Part shown: positions 1 to 7,530 of the stretch, piece after piece | Numbering within the stretch: position 1 is the first letter of the stretch | Layout: each line of letters opens with the position of its first letter | Source of the DNA: Mycobacterium sp. 1081908.1 | GTDB lineage: Bacteria > Actinomycetota > Actinomycetes > Mycobacteriales > Mycobacteriaceae | Direction of reading: 5' to 3' | Length of the DNA stretch: 64,000 bases | Assembly: GCF_001673535.1 (NCBI RefSeq) | Contig: NZ_LZLY01000143.1 | Location: forward strand, 1 to 64,000 | Translations under genes and position numbers: made by a program | The notes under the pieces: generated by a model | Told to the model about the DNA's origin: nothing | Databases searched by the model: none | Seen by the model: the letters and a program-made list of their open reading frames with translations, nothing else

Positions 1-10
1 AGCCCGAGCG

Positions 11-32
11 GCGTGTCGCCGTGCAGACACGC
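11..32. repeat. Inverted repeat downstream of fadE22
   Basis: Seven-base arms GCGTGTC (11-17) and GACACGC (26-32) are perfect complements around an 8-base loop. The element lies about 20 bases beyond the fadE22 stop codon, so it may act as a hairpin at the transcript end, but there is no T-run. It may instead be a dispersed intergenic repeat. Function is not established. Confidence 0.35.
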
Positions 33-50
33 ACACTCGCCGGGGGGAGA

Positions 51-2216
51 TTAATTGATCAGCGGGTCGCGCGGCATCCCGAGGATCCGCTCGGCGATCT
101 GATTGCGGGTCACCTCGGAGGTGCCGCCGGCGATCGTCATGCCGCGCGAGCCCATGATCATCCGGCCGACCACCGCGCCAGGCCCGTCGAGCACCGCCAC
201 CTCGGGCCCCAGCAGCGCCGCCGAGATCGCTCCGCCCTCGACCATGTGCTCGGCCAGCTTCAGCTTGGTGACGTTGCCCTCGGGGCCGGGGCCCGCCCCC
301 TCGACGCTGCGGGCGGCGCGGCGCAGGTTCAGCAGGCGCAGCGCGTGGTCCTCGGCGAGGTAGTAGCCGACCCGAACTTCGGCGCCCGCCAACCGATCTG
401 CGTGCCGCTGCGCCAGTTCGACGAGTTTGGCCGCCAGGCCCTCGTAGAACGAGCCGCTGCCGCCGATGCTGACGCGCTCGTTGCCCAGCGTCGCCCGGGC
501 GACGGTCCACCCGGAGTTGGGCGCCCCGACGACGTCCTCGTCGGGCACGAACACGTCGTTGAAGAACACCTCGTTGAATTCCGAGCCACCGGTGATCTGG
601 CGCAAGGGCCGCACCTCGACCTCGGGGGCCTTCATGTCGATGATCACGGTGGTGATGCCGGCGTGCTTGGGGGCGTCCGGGTCGGTGCGCACAGTGGCCA
701 GGCCCCGCGCGCAGTACTGCGCCCCGCTCGTCCAGACCTTCTGCCCGTTGATCTTCCAGCCGCCCTCGACCCGCGTGGCGCGGGTCTTGACCGATGCCGC
801 GTCCGACCCGGCCTCGGGTTCGGAGAACAGCTGGCACCAGATCTCGTCCTGACGCAGCGCCTTCTCCACGAATCTTTCGATCTGCCAAGGGGTTCCGTGC
901 TGGATCAGGGTCAGGATCACCCATCCGGTGATCGAGTAGTCGGGGCGCTTGATGCCCGCGGCGCGGAACTCCTCCTCGATCACGAGCTGCTCCACCGCGT
1001 CGGCCGCGCGGCCCCACGGCTTGGGCCAGTGGGGCATCACGTAGCCCGTCTCGATCAGCTTGTCGAGTTGCGCCTTCTTGTCCAGGGCGGCGATCTCGGC
1101 GGCGTCGGCGTGGATGCGGGTGCGCAGCTCTTCGGCCTCGGGCGGCAGGTCCAGGCTGTTGTCCCGCGCGGCGCCGCCGGCGGTGCGCTCGAAGACGTCC
1201 AGCGCCGGCGCGTCCCCGCCGAACAGGGCCGCGGTGACCAGCGCGCGGCGCAGGTGCAGATGCGCGTCGTGCTCCCAGGTGAAGCCGATGCCGCCGTGCA
1301 CCTGGATGTTGAGTTCGGCGTTGCGCGTGTAGGCCGGGAACGCCAGGGCCGCGGCCGCGGCGGCGACCAGGCGGAATTGCTCTTCGTCCTCCCCCGCCGC
1401 GCGCGACGCGTCCCACACGGCGGCGGTCGCCGACTCGGCGGCCACCAGCATGTTCGCGCAGTGATGCTTGACCGCCTGGAAGGTCGCGATGGTCCGGCCG
1501 AATTGCTGGCGCACCTTGGCATAGGCGACGGCGGCGTCGACGCAGTCCGCCGACCCGCCGACGGCCTCCGCGGCGAGCAACGTCCGGGCCCGGGCCAGCG
1601 CGGACAGCCGCGCGCCCGGCAGGATGTCGTCGGCGGTGACGGCCACGCCCCGCAGGCGCACGCGCCCGGAGCGCCGGGTGGGATCGAGGTTCTCCGGCAC
1701 CTCCACCGACACGCCGTCGCGGGCCCGGTCCAGCAGCAGCACGTCGTCACCGGCGGCGACCACCAGCAGCTCGGCGAGCCCGGCGCCCAGCACGATTCCG
1801 GCGTCGCCGTCCGCCACGCCGTCGTCGACCCGCACGTCGCCGTCCAGGCCGATCCCCGCGGTGACGGTGCCGTCGATCAGGCCGGGCAGCAGTCGCGACT
1901 TCTGCTCGGGCGTGCCGTCTTTCGCGAGCACCGCCGAGGCGATCACGGTCGGCACGAACGGCCCCGGTGCGACCGCGCGCCCGAGCTCCTCGACGACCAC
2001 GACGAGTTCGGGCAGCCCGTAGCCCGAGCCGCCGTGTTCCTCGTCGACGTGCAGCCCGAGCCAGCCGAGCTCCACCAGGTTGTGCCAGAACGGGGGCCGG
2101 GATTCGTCGGTCGCGTCGAGCAGGGATCGGGCCGCCCAGCGCGCCTTCTGTGCGGTCAGGAACGCGCGGGCCACCTCGGCGAGTTCGCGATGGTCGTCGG
2201 TCAGGGCGATACCCAT
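51..2216 (-). CDS. fadE22: Two-module acyl-CoA dehydrogenase FadE22
   Basis: FAD-dependent acyl-CoA dehydrogenase that introduces the alpha-beta double bond into an acyl-CoA thioester. At 721 residues it is about twice the usual family length because two modules are fused. The first (about 1-340) ends in RQQFGRTIATFQAVKHH and VHGGIGFTWEHDAH. The second (about 380-721) has EPEAGSDAASVKT (466-478), INGQKVWTSGA and the C-terminal helix AGGTSEVTRNQIAERILGMPRD. The length and the ligB-cstA neighbourhood match Rv3061c (fadE22). The ATG start has GAGGAGG seven bases upstream. The upstream SDR is co-oriented, separated by 109 bases that contain a strong hairpin. The natural acyl-CoA substrate is unknown; mycobacterial FadE enzymes often work as heteromers, and an internal fusion could replace that arrangement. 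Confidence 0.9.
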   Translation of the reverse strand: MGIALTDDHRELAEVARAFLTAQKARWAARSLLDATDESRPPFWHNLVELGWLGLHVDEEHGGSGYGLPELVVVVEELGRAVAPGPFVPTVIASAVLAKDGTPEQKSRLLPGLIDGTVTAGIGLDGDVRVDDGVADGDAGIVLGAGLAELLVVAAGDDVLLLDRARDGVSVEVPENLDPTRRSGRVRLRGVAVTADDILPGARLSALARARTLLAAEAVGGSADCVDAAVAYAKVRQQFGRTIATFQAVKHHCANMLVAAESATAAVWDASRAAGEDEEQFRLVAAAAAALAFPAYTRNAELNIQVHGGIGFTWEHDAHLHLRRALVTAALFGGDAPALDVFERTAGGAARDNSLDLPPEAEELRTRIHADAAEIAALDKKAQLDKLIETGYVMPHWPKPWGRAADAVEQLVIEEEFRAAGIKRPDYSITGWVILTLIQHGTPWQIERFVEKALRQDEIWCQLFSEPEAGSDAASVKTRATRVEGGWKINGQKVWTSGAQYCARGLATVRTDPDAPKHAGITTVIIDMKAPEVEVRPLRQITGGSEFNEVFFNDVFVPDEDVVGAPNSGWTVARATLGNERVSIGGSGSFYEGLAAKLVELAQRHADRLAGAEVRVGYYLAEDHALRLLNLRRAARSVEGAGPGPEGNVTKLKLAEHMVEGGAISAALLGPEVAVLDGPGAVVGRMIMGSRGMTIAGGTSEVTRNQIAERILGMPRDPLIN

Positions 2217-2248
2217 GAGGGGCCTCCTCGCTACCGGGCTGACTGCCT

Positions 2249-2273
2249 GCCCCGCTCCGAGGGGGAGCGGGGC
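2249..2273 (-). terminator. Strong GC hairpin between SDR and fadE22
   Basis: Ten-base perfect arms GCCCCGCTCC and GGAGCGGGGC flank a 5-base loop. It follows the SDR stop by about 50 bases and precedes the fadE22 ATG by about 30. No U-tract follows, as is common for mycobacterial terminators. A TACACT box on the minus strand (2290-2285) could start a fadE22 transcript just upstream, which would put the hairpin in the fadE22 leader as an attenuator. Terminator and leader readings are both open. Confidence 0.5.
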
Positions 2274-2325
2274 GGCTGCCTAAAGAGTGTACTTATTCCC
2301 CGGAGCGGGCCCGCGCCGGGGGTGC

Positions 2326-3084
2326 TTACTTCGGCGCGAAGCGCTGCCCGGCGTCCAGCCGCAGGCACTGGCCGTTGAGCATCGGGTTGTCCACGATGGC
2401 CGCCGCCAGCTTCGCGTACTCGATGGGCCGGCCCAGGCGCTTCGGGAAGGCCGCGTCCTTGGTGAGCGCCGCCGCGAATTCGTCCGGGATGCCCTGGGTC
2501 AACCCCGTGGCGAACAGGCTCGGCGCGATCGCCAGCACCCGGATCCCCAGCGAGCCCAGGTCACGCGCCATGGTCAGGCACATGCCCGCGATGCCCGCCT
2601 TGGCGGCGGTGTAGGCGACCTGCCCGATCTGGCCCTCGAACGCCGCGATCGACGCGGTGTTGATGATGACGCCGCGCTCTTCGTCCTCGGGTTCGTTCTT
2701 GGCCATGTGGGCGGCCGCCAGCCGGCTGATGTTGAAGGAGGCGATGAGGTTGAGGTCGATGACGGATTGGAAGGACTCCAGGTCGTGCGGACCGGACTTG
2801 GTCATCGTGCGCTTGGCGATGCCGCCGCCGGCGGTGGTGATGACGACGTGCAGGCCGCCGAGCTTGTCGACCGCGGTCTGCAGCGTCTCCTCGGTGCCGG
2901 CGAAGTCGGTGACGTCGACCGGGTAGAACGAACCGCCGACGGCCTCGGCGACGGTCTTGCCGTCGGAGCCCTCGCGGTCGAGTATGGCGACGTCCGCGCC
3001 GCGCTCGTGCAGCAGTTCGGCGCTGGCGCGACCCATCCCCGACGCGCCGCCGATGACGACGACCTTCTTCCCGTTGATCTCCAT
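2326..3084 (-). CDS. Short-chain dehydrogenase, 3-hydroxyacyl-CoA dehydrogenase type
   Basis: Classical NAD(P)-dependent SDR of 252 residues. It shows the cofactor loop GGASGMGRA near the N-terminus, a TTAGGG motif in place of NNAGG, the catalytic serine in NTASIAAFEG and YTAAKAG as the YxxxK pair. The spacing and the AFEGQIGQVAYTAAKAG segment resemble type-2 3-hydroxyacyl-CoA dehydrogenases (HSD17B10-like), which oxidise 3-hydroxyacyl-CoA or 2-methyl-3-hydroxybutyryl-CoA. Position ahead of fadE22 fits a beta-oxidation role. AAGGAGG precedes the ATG closely. It is divergent from ligB. The exact substrate cannot be read from sequence. Confidence 0.8.
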   Translation of the reverse strand: MEINGKKVVVIGGASGMGRASAELLHERGADVAILDREGSDGKTVAEAVGGSFYPVDVTDFAGTEETLQTAVDKLGGLHVVITTAGGGIAKRTMTKSGPHDLESFQSVIDLNLIASFNISRLAAAHMAKNEPEDEERGVIINTASIAAFEGQIGQVAYTAAKAGIAGMCLTMARDLGSLGIRVLAIAPSLFATGLTQGIPDEFAAALTKDAAFPKRLGRPIEYAKLAAAIVDNPMLNGQCLRLDAGQRFAPK

Positions 3085-3140
3085 CCGGGCCTCCTTTTCC
3101 AGGCTTGTCAGAATCGATGAAATTTGTAACGTTTCCTAGG

Positions 3141-3152
3141 CACGCTAGCGTG
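3141..3152. promoter_or_regulatory. 12-bp palindrome between SDR and ligB
   Basis: CACGCTAGCGTG is a perfect palindrome in the divergent SDR/ligB intergenic region. It also contains TAGCGT, which fits a mycobacterial -10 for ligB. It could be an operator for either gene; a palindrome this short can also arise by chance. Confidence 0.3.
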
Positions 3153-3196
3153 TCGGCCCGGCGGGGTTGTCGGCGAGCCATGCCAAGCTCGGTTGC

Positions 3197-4726
3197 GTGC
3201 TCCTTCTCGACGTCGCAAGCACCTCGCTTAATGTCGGCGGCACGTCGTCGCGGCTGACCAAGGTCGCCCACATCGCCGACCTGCTGCGCCGCGCCGCCGC
3301 CGACCCGCAGGCGGTGGCGATCGTGGTCTCGTGGCTCTCGGGTGAGCTGCGCCAGCGCCAGATCGGGGTCGGCTGGGCGTCGCTGCGCTCCCGGCCACCG
3401 CCGGCCAGCGATCCGGTCCTGACGGTCCCCGGCGTCGACGCCGCCTTCTCGGAGATCGGGGCGGTTTCGGGCAAGGGGTCGCAGGCGCGGCGGGCCGAAC
3501 TCCTCAATGCGTTGTTCGCCGCGGCGACCGAAACCGAGCAGGCCTTCCTGGTGCGCCTCCTCGGCGGCGAGCTGCGCCAGGGGGCGCTGGCCGGGATCAT
3601 GGCCGACGCGGTCGCCAAGGCCGCGGGAATCCCCGTCGCGTCGGTGCAGCGCGCCGCGATGCTGGGCGGTGACTTGCCGGCGGTGGCGGCGGCCGCCCTG
3701 TCCGGGTCGGCCGCGGCCCTGGAGGCGTTCACCCTGCGGGTGGGCCGGCCGGTCAGCCCGATGCTGGCCCAGACCGCGACCGGTGTGGCCGAGGCGATCG
3801 AACGTCACGACGGCACAACGATTTTCGAGGCGAAGCTGGACGGCGCGCGCGTGCAGATTCACCGGGCCGGCGACGAGGTCACGGTGTACACCCGCAGCCT
3901 CGACGACGTCACGGCCCGGCTCCCGGAGGTCGTCGAGGCGACGCTGGCCCTGCCGGTGACCGACCTGATCGCCGACGCCGAGGCGATCGCGTTGCGGCCC
4001 GACAACTCACCGCACCGCTTTCAGGTCACGGCCTCGCGATTCGGCCGGTCCGTCGACGTGGGGGCCGCGGTTGCCGCGCAGCGGCTTTCGGTGTTCTTCT
4101 TCGACGTTCTGCACCGCGACGGCTTCGACCTGCTGGACGCGCCGACCACCGACCGGCTGGCCGCGCTGGACGCGCTGGTGCCGCCAACGCAGCGGGTCGA
4201 TCGGTTGATGACGTCGGACCCCTCGGAGGCCGCCGGCTTCCTGGCCGCCACGCTGGCCGCCGGCCACGAGGGGGTGATGGCCAAGGCGCCCGGCGCCCCC
4301 TACCTCGCGGGCCGTCGCGGGGCGGGTTGGCTGAAGGTGAAGCCGGTGCACACGCTGGACCTGGTGGTGCTCGCGGTGGAGTGGGGTTCCGGGCGCCGTC
4401 GCGGCAAGCTCTCCAACATCCACCTGGGCGCGCGGGATCCGGCCTCCGGCGAATTCGTCATGGTGGGAAAGACTTTCAAGGGAATGACCGACGCCATGCT
4501 GGATTGGCAGACCGCCCGGTTCAGCGAGCTCGCGCTCGGCGGAACCGACGAGTACGTGGTCCGATTGCGCCCTGAGCAGGTGGTCGAGATCGCCCTGGAC
4601 GGCGTGCAGAAGTCGTCGCGGTACCCCGGTGGCCTGGCGCTGCGGTTCGCCCGGGTGGTGCGCTACCGCGACGACAAGGGCCCGGCGGAGGCCGACACCA
4701 TCGACGCGGTGCGGGCGCTGTACTAA
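3197..4726 (+). CDS. ligB: ATP-dependent DNA ligase LigB
   Basis: Seals nicks in duplex DNA through an enzyme-adenylate intermediate. The nucleotidyltransferase motif EAKLDGARVQIHR places the adenylated lysine at about residue 213; later motifs include FEAK, AEAIAL, VMAKAP and WLKVKPVHTLDLVVLAVEWG, and an OB-fold tail follows. From GTG 3197 the protein has 509 residues, close to the 507 of M. tuberculosis LigB (Rv3062), and its N-terminus then aligns with that protein. An upstream in-frame TTG at 3167 would add ten residues without family support. LigB is one of several mycobacterial ATP-dependent ligases and is thought dispensable next to the NAD-dependent LigA. The next gene, cstA, starts 40 bases downstream. 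Confidence 0.92.
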   Translation: MLLLDVASTSLNVGGTSSRLTKVAHIADLLRRAAADPQAVAIVVSWLSGELRQRQIGVGWASLRSRPPPASDPVLTVPGVDAAFSEIGAVSGKGSQARRAELLNALFAAATETEQAFLVRLLGGELRQGALAGIMADAVAKAAGIPVASVQRAAMLGGDLPAVAAAALSGSAAALEAFTLRVGRPVSPMLAQTATGVAEAIERHDGTTIFEAKLDGARVQIHRAGDEVTVYTRSLDDVTARLPEVVEATLALPVTDLIADAEAIALRPDNSPHRFQVTASRFGRSVDVGAAVAAQRLSVFFFDVLHRDGFDLLDAPTTDRLAALDALVPPTQRVDRLMTSDPSEAAGFLAATLAAGHEGVMAKAPGAPYLAGRRGAGWLKVKPVHTLDLVVLAVEWGSGRRRGKLSNIHLGARDPASGEFVMVGKTFKGMTDAMLDWQTARFSELALGGTDEYVVRLRPEQVVEIALDGVQKSSRYPGGLALRFARVVRYRDDKGPAEADTIDAVRALY

Positions 4727-4752
4727 AACACGCGTTGTCGGTTTTCGGCGCG

Positions 4753-4758
4753 TAGGGT
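4753..4758 (+). promoter_or_regulatory. -10 box for leaderless cstA
   Basis: TAGGGT fits the mycobacterial TANNNT -10 consensus and ends 8 bases before the GTG of cstA, with no Shine-Dalgarno between. This predicts a transcript that begins at or next to the start codon. Confidence 0.5.
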
Positions 4759-4766
4759 TTTTCGCC

Positions 4767-7016
4767 GTGGCAGTCAAAGAGCACGACGACGACGTCAGCT
4801 TCATCCGCACCCACGAAGACCTACCGCCGGTCGCAATCGTCGACCGCTCCCCCATCACCGTCCGGCACCGAATCATCTTCGGGGCGATCGCCGTCGCCGG
4901 TGCCGTCGCGTGGGCGATCATCGCGACGGCTCGCGGCGAGACGGTGAACTCCGTCTGGTTCGTGATCGCGGCGATCTGCACGTACATCGTCGGGTACCGG
5001 TTCTACGCCCGGTTGATCGAGATGAAGATCGTCCGTCCCCGCGACGACCACGCCACGCCGGCCGAGGTGCTCGACGACGGCACCGACTACGTGCCCACCG
5101 ATCGGCGCGTGCTGTTCGGGCATCATTTCGCCGCGATCGCGGGGGCGGGGCCGCTCGTCGGTCCGGTGCTGGCCACCCAGATGGGCTACCTGCCCGGGAC
5201 CATCTGGATCATTGCCGGCGCGGTGTTCGGCGGCTGTGTGCAGGACTACCTGGTGCTCTGGATCTCCACCCGCCGGCGCGGCCGTTCGCTGGGCCAGATG
5301 GCCCGCGACGAGCTGGGTGCGGTGGGTGGCGCCGCCGCGCTCATCGGCGTCCTCGTCATCATGGTCATCCTGATCGCGGTGCTGGCAATGATCGTGGTGC
5401 AGGCGCTGGCCAAGAGCCCGTGGGGCGTGTTCTCCATCGCCATGACCATCCCCATCGCGCTGTTCATGGGCGCCTACCTGCGGTTCCTGCGCCCGGGGCA
5501 GGTGACCGAGGTATCGGTGATCGGCTTCGCGCTGCTGCTGATCGCCGTGGCCTCCGGCAACTGGGTGGCCGAAACATCTTGGGGCGCATCCTGGTTCACC
5601 CTGTCCCCGGTCACCCTGTGCTGGTGCCTGATCATCTACGGCTTCGCCGCGTCGGTGCTGCCGGTGTGGTTGCTGCTGGCGCCGCGCGACTACCTGTCGA
5701 CGTTCATGAAGGTCGGCGCCATCGCGCTGCTCGCGATCGGCATCTGCATCGCGCGGCCGCTCATGCAGGCCCCCGCGATCTCGCAGTTCGCCGCGAAAGG
5801 CAATGGGCCGGTGTTCGCGGGCTCGCTGTTCCCGTTCCTGTTCATCACCATCGCGTGCGGCGCACTGTCCGGATTCCACTCGCTGATCTCGTCCGGGACG
5901 ACGCCGAAGCTGCTGGAGAAGGAAAGCCAGATGCGGCTGATCGGCTACGGCGGCATGATCACCGAGTCGTTCGTCGCGGTCATGGCGCTGATCACCGCGT
6001 CGATCATCAACCAGCACCTGTACTTCACCATCAATGCGCCGGCCGCGAAGACCGGTGGTACCGCGGCCACCGCCGCGGAATACGTCAACAGGCTCGGCCT
6101 GTCCGGCGCCCCGGCCACCGCCGACCAGATCAGCCAGGCCGCCGCCGGCGTCGGCGAAAAGTCGATCGTGTCGCGCACCGGCGGGGCGCCCACGCTCGCC
6201 TGGGGAATGTCCGAGGTGCTGCAGCGCGTGTTCGGCGGCGCCGGCCTCAAGTCCTTCTGGTACCACTTCGCGATCATGTTCGAGGCGCTGTTCATCCTGA
6301 CCACGCTCGACGCGGGGACGCGGGTCAACCGATTCATGCTGTCCGACGCGCTCGGCAACTTCGGCGGACCGCTGGCCAAACTGCGCAATCCGAGCTGGCG
6401 CCCGGGCGTATGGATCTGCAGCCTCGTCGTCGTCGCCGCGTGGGGCAGCACCCTGCTGATGGGCGTGACCGATCCGCTGGGCGGCATCAACACCCTTTTC
6501 CCGCTGTTCGGCATCGCCAACCAGTTGCTGGCGGCGATCGCGCTGACCGTCATCACCGTGGTGGTCATCAAGAAGGGCCTGCTGAGGTGGGCCTGGATTC
6601 CCGGGGTTCCGCTGCTGTGGGACCTGGCCGTCACGCTGACCGCGTCGTGGCAGAAGATCTTCTCCGGCGATCCCGCGGTCGGCTACTGGACGCAGCACTC
6701 CCAGTACCTGGCGGCGAAACACGCCGGCAAGACCGCGTTCGGTGCGGCGAAGAACGCCCGCCAGCTCGACGAGGTCATCAGGAACACCTGGATCCAAGGC
6801 ACCCTGTCGGTCATCTTCGCGTTGGTGGTCGTCATCGTGTTCGTCGCCGGAATCGCCGTCGCGCTCAGGGCGATTCGCGGTGGTGGCAGGCCGTTGACCG
6901 AGGAGGACCCGGTGCCGTCGAAGCGGTTCGCGCCCGCCGGGCTGATTCCCACCCCCGCCGAGCGGGAGCTGCAACGGCAGTGGGGCGCGAAGTCCGCCGC
7001 CCAGGCAAAGGGGTAG
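4767..7016 (+). CDS. cstA: Carbon starvation protein CstA (pyruvate/peptide transporter family)
   Basis: Polytopic inner-membrane transporter of 749 residues with more than a dozen hydrophobic segments. Family landmarks include the early FGHHFAAIAGAGPLVGPVLA, IACGALSGFHSLISSGTTPK and a late WQKIFSGDPAVGYW block; the C-terminus is a soluble tail. CstA proteins are known for peptide or pyruvate uptake during carbon limitation; Rv3063 is the M. tuberculosis orthologue by position and sequence. I chose GTG 4767 (MAVKEHDDDV...) because it follows a TAGGGT -10 box by 8 bases; a longer reading from 4629 would overlap ligB and add unrelated low-complexity residues. In M. tuberculosis the next genes lead toward pgmA; here a large different block follows. 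Confidence 0.92.
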   Translation: MAVKEHDDDVSFIRTHEDLPPVAIVDRSPITVRHRIIFGAIAVAGAVAWAIIATARGETVNSVWFVIAAICTYIVGYRFYARLIEMKIVRPRDDHATPAEVLDDGTDYVPTDRRVLFGHHFAAIAGAGPLVGPVLATQMGYLPGTIWIIAGAVFGGCVQDYLVLWISTRRRGRSLGQMARDELGAVGGAAALIGVLVIMVILIAVLAMIVVQALAKSPWGVFSIAMTIPIALFMGAYLRFLRPGQVTEVSVIGFALLLIAVASGNWVAETSWGASWFTLSPVTLCWCLIIYGFAASVLPVWLLLAPRDYLSTFMKVGAIALLAIGICIARPLMQAPAISQFAAKGNGPVFAGSLFPFLFITIACGALSGFHSLISSGTTPKLLEKESQMRLIGYGGMITESFVAVMALITASIINQHLYFTINAPAAKTGGTAATAAEYVNRLGLSGAPATADQISQAAAGVGEKSIVSRTGGAPTLAWGMSEVLQRVFGGAGLKSFWYHFAIMFEALFILTTLDAGTRVNRFMLSDALGNFGGPLAKLRNPSWRPGVWICSLVVVAAWGSTLLMGVTDPLGGINTLFPLFGIANQLLAAIALTVITVVVIKKGLLRWAWIPGVPLLWDLAVTLTASWQKIFSGDPAVGYWTQHSQYLAAKHAGKTAFGAAKNARQLDEVIRNTWIQGTLSVIFALVVVIVFVAGIAVALRAIRGGGRPLTEEDPVPSKRFAPAGLIPTPAERELQRQWGAKSAAQAKG

Positions 7017-7107
7017 TCGACTACTCACGACGAAAGCCGCTCGTCGCTCTTACGGTGGTTTCACCAACGACCGGTTCGTCCGGTCCCGGGACCACATCGG
7101 AAAAGAG

Positions 7108-7359
7108 ATGGACGAAATGTTGGTATCACCAGCGGGACTCGATAGCACGACTGATCCCGCAGACGAGCGCATAAGTCAACCCCCCGCGGTCGAGGTGTCG
7201 CCCGCCGAAGTCCTGATCAGCACGCAGCAGGTGGTCTTCAGCACCGCGGCGGCCCTGGGCGCGCGCCGCGACAGCGCAGGCCCGCCGAGAAGGCACTACC
7301 CGAAGCGTTACGGGTTCCTCGAGAACGCCCTCATGGCTCGCGAAATGGAAAGACTATGA
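7108..7359 (+). CDS. Small hypothetical protein (83 aa)
   Basis: A soluble 83-residue protein I do not recognise. It has an acidic, proline-rich first half and a basic C-terminal half (RRHYPKRYGFLENALMAREMERL) that looks like an amphipathic helix. No signal peptide or membrane segment is visible. It overlaps the next small gene by ATGA, so the two are almost certainly translated together. The region upstream holds the palindrome GTAGTCGACTAC (7013-7024) over the cstA stop codon. GAAAAGAG lies before the ATG. The overlap and normal codon use make it likely real, but its function is unknown. Confidence 0.6.
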   Translation: MDEMLVSPAGLDSTTDPADERISQPPAVEVSPAEVLISTQQVVFSTAAALGARRDSAGPPRRHYPKRYGFLENALMAREMERL

Positions 7360-7472
7360 ACGTCGTCGTCACTCTCGCGTCCGCGGTCGTGATGTTGATG
7401 ATCGCGATGGGCACCTACAGCCTGCAATGGCGGCTCGAGCGCGCTGACTACAACCGCCATTTCGAGGATTGA
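7356..7472 (+). CDS. Single-pass membrane micro-protein (38 aa)
   Basis: A 38-residue protein beginning MNVVVTLASAVVMLMIAMG, a single hydrophobic helix, followed by a charged tail ending YNRHFED. It starts inside the stop codon of the preceding gene (ATGA overlap), a layout typical of coupled translation. The tail would face one side of the membrane and could bind the upstream 83-residue protein. Size and hydrophobicity fit regulatory or adaptor micro-proteins, but no family is recognised. Confidence 0.55.
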   Translation: MNVVVTLASAVVMLMIAMGTYSLQWRLERADYNRHFED

Positions 7473-7518
7473 CCGCCCACGCCGGTCGCGGTTGGTGCCC
7501 GGGGCCGGGGCGCGGTCC

Positions 7519-7524
7519 TAAAAT
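7519..7524 (+). promoter_or_regulatory. -10 box for leaderless Hsp70-like gene
   Basis: TAAAAT matches the TANNNT consensus and ends 6 bases before the ATG at 7531; no ribosome binding site fits between, so a leaderless transcript is predicted. Confidence 0.55.
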
Positions 7525-7530
7525 TGCGCG

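Noticed and set aside
21..2378. A 785-codon open frame on the plus strand opposite fadE22
   Set aside because: It is the antisense shadow of a high-GC gene, without any family motif; fadE22 on the other strand is clear.
7013..7024. GTAGTCGACTAC palindrome over the cstA stop codon
   Set aside because: A 12-bp palindrome within coding sequence can occur by chance and has no second copy nearby; not listed as an operator.
4821..7028. Long antisense and overlapping frames across cstA (also 4910-7174)
   Set aside because: They have Arg/Gly/His-rich low-complexity translations typical of wrong-frame GC-rich DNA, and cstA explains the region.
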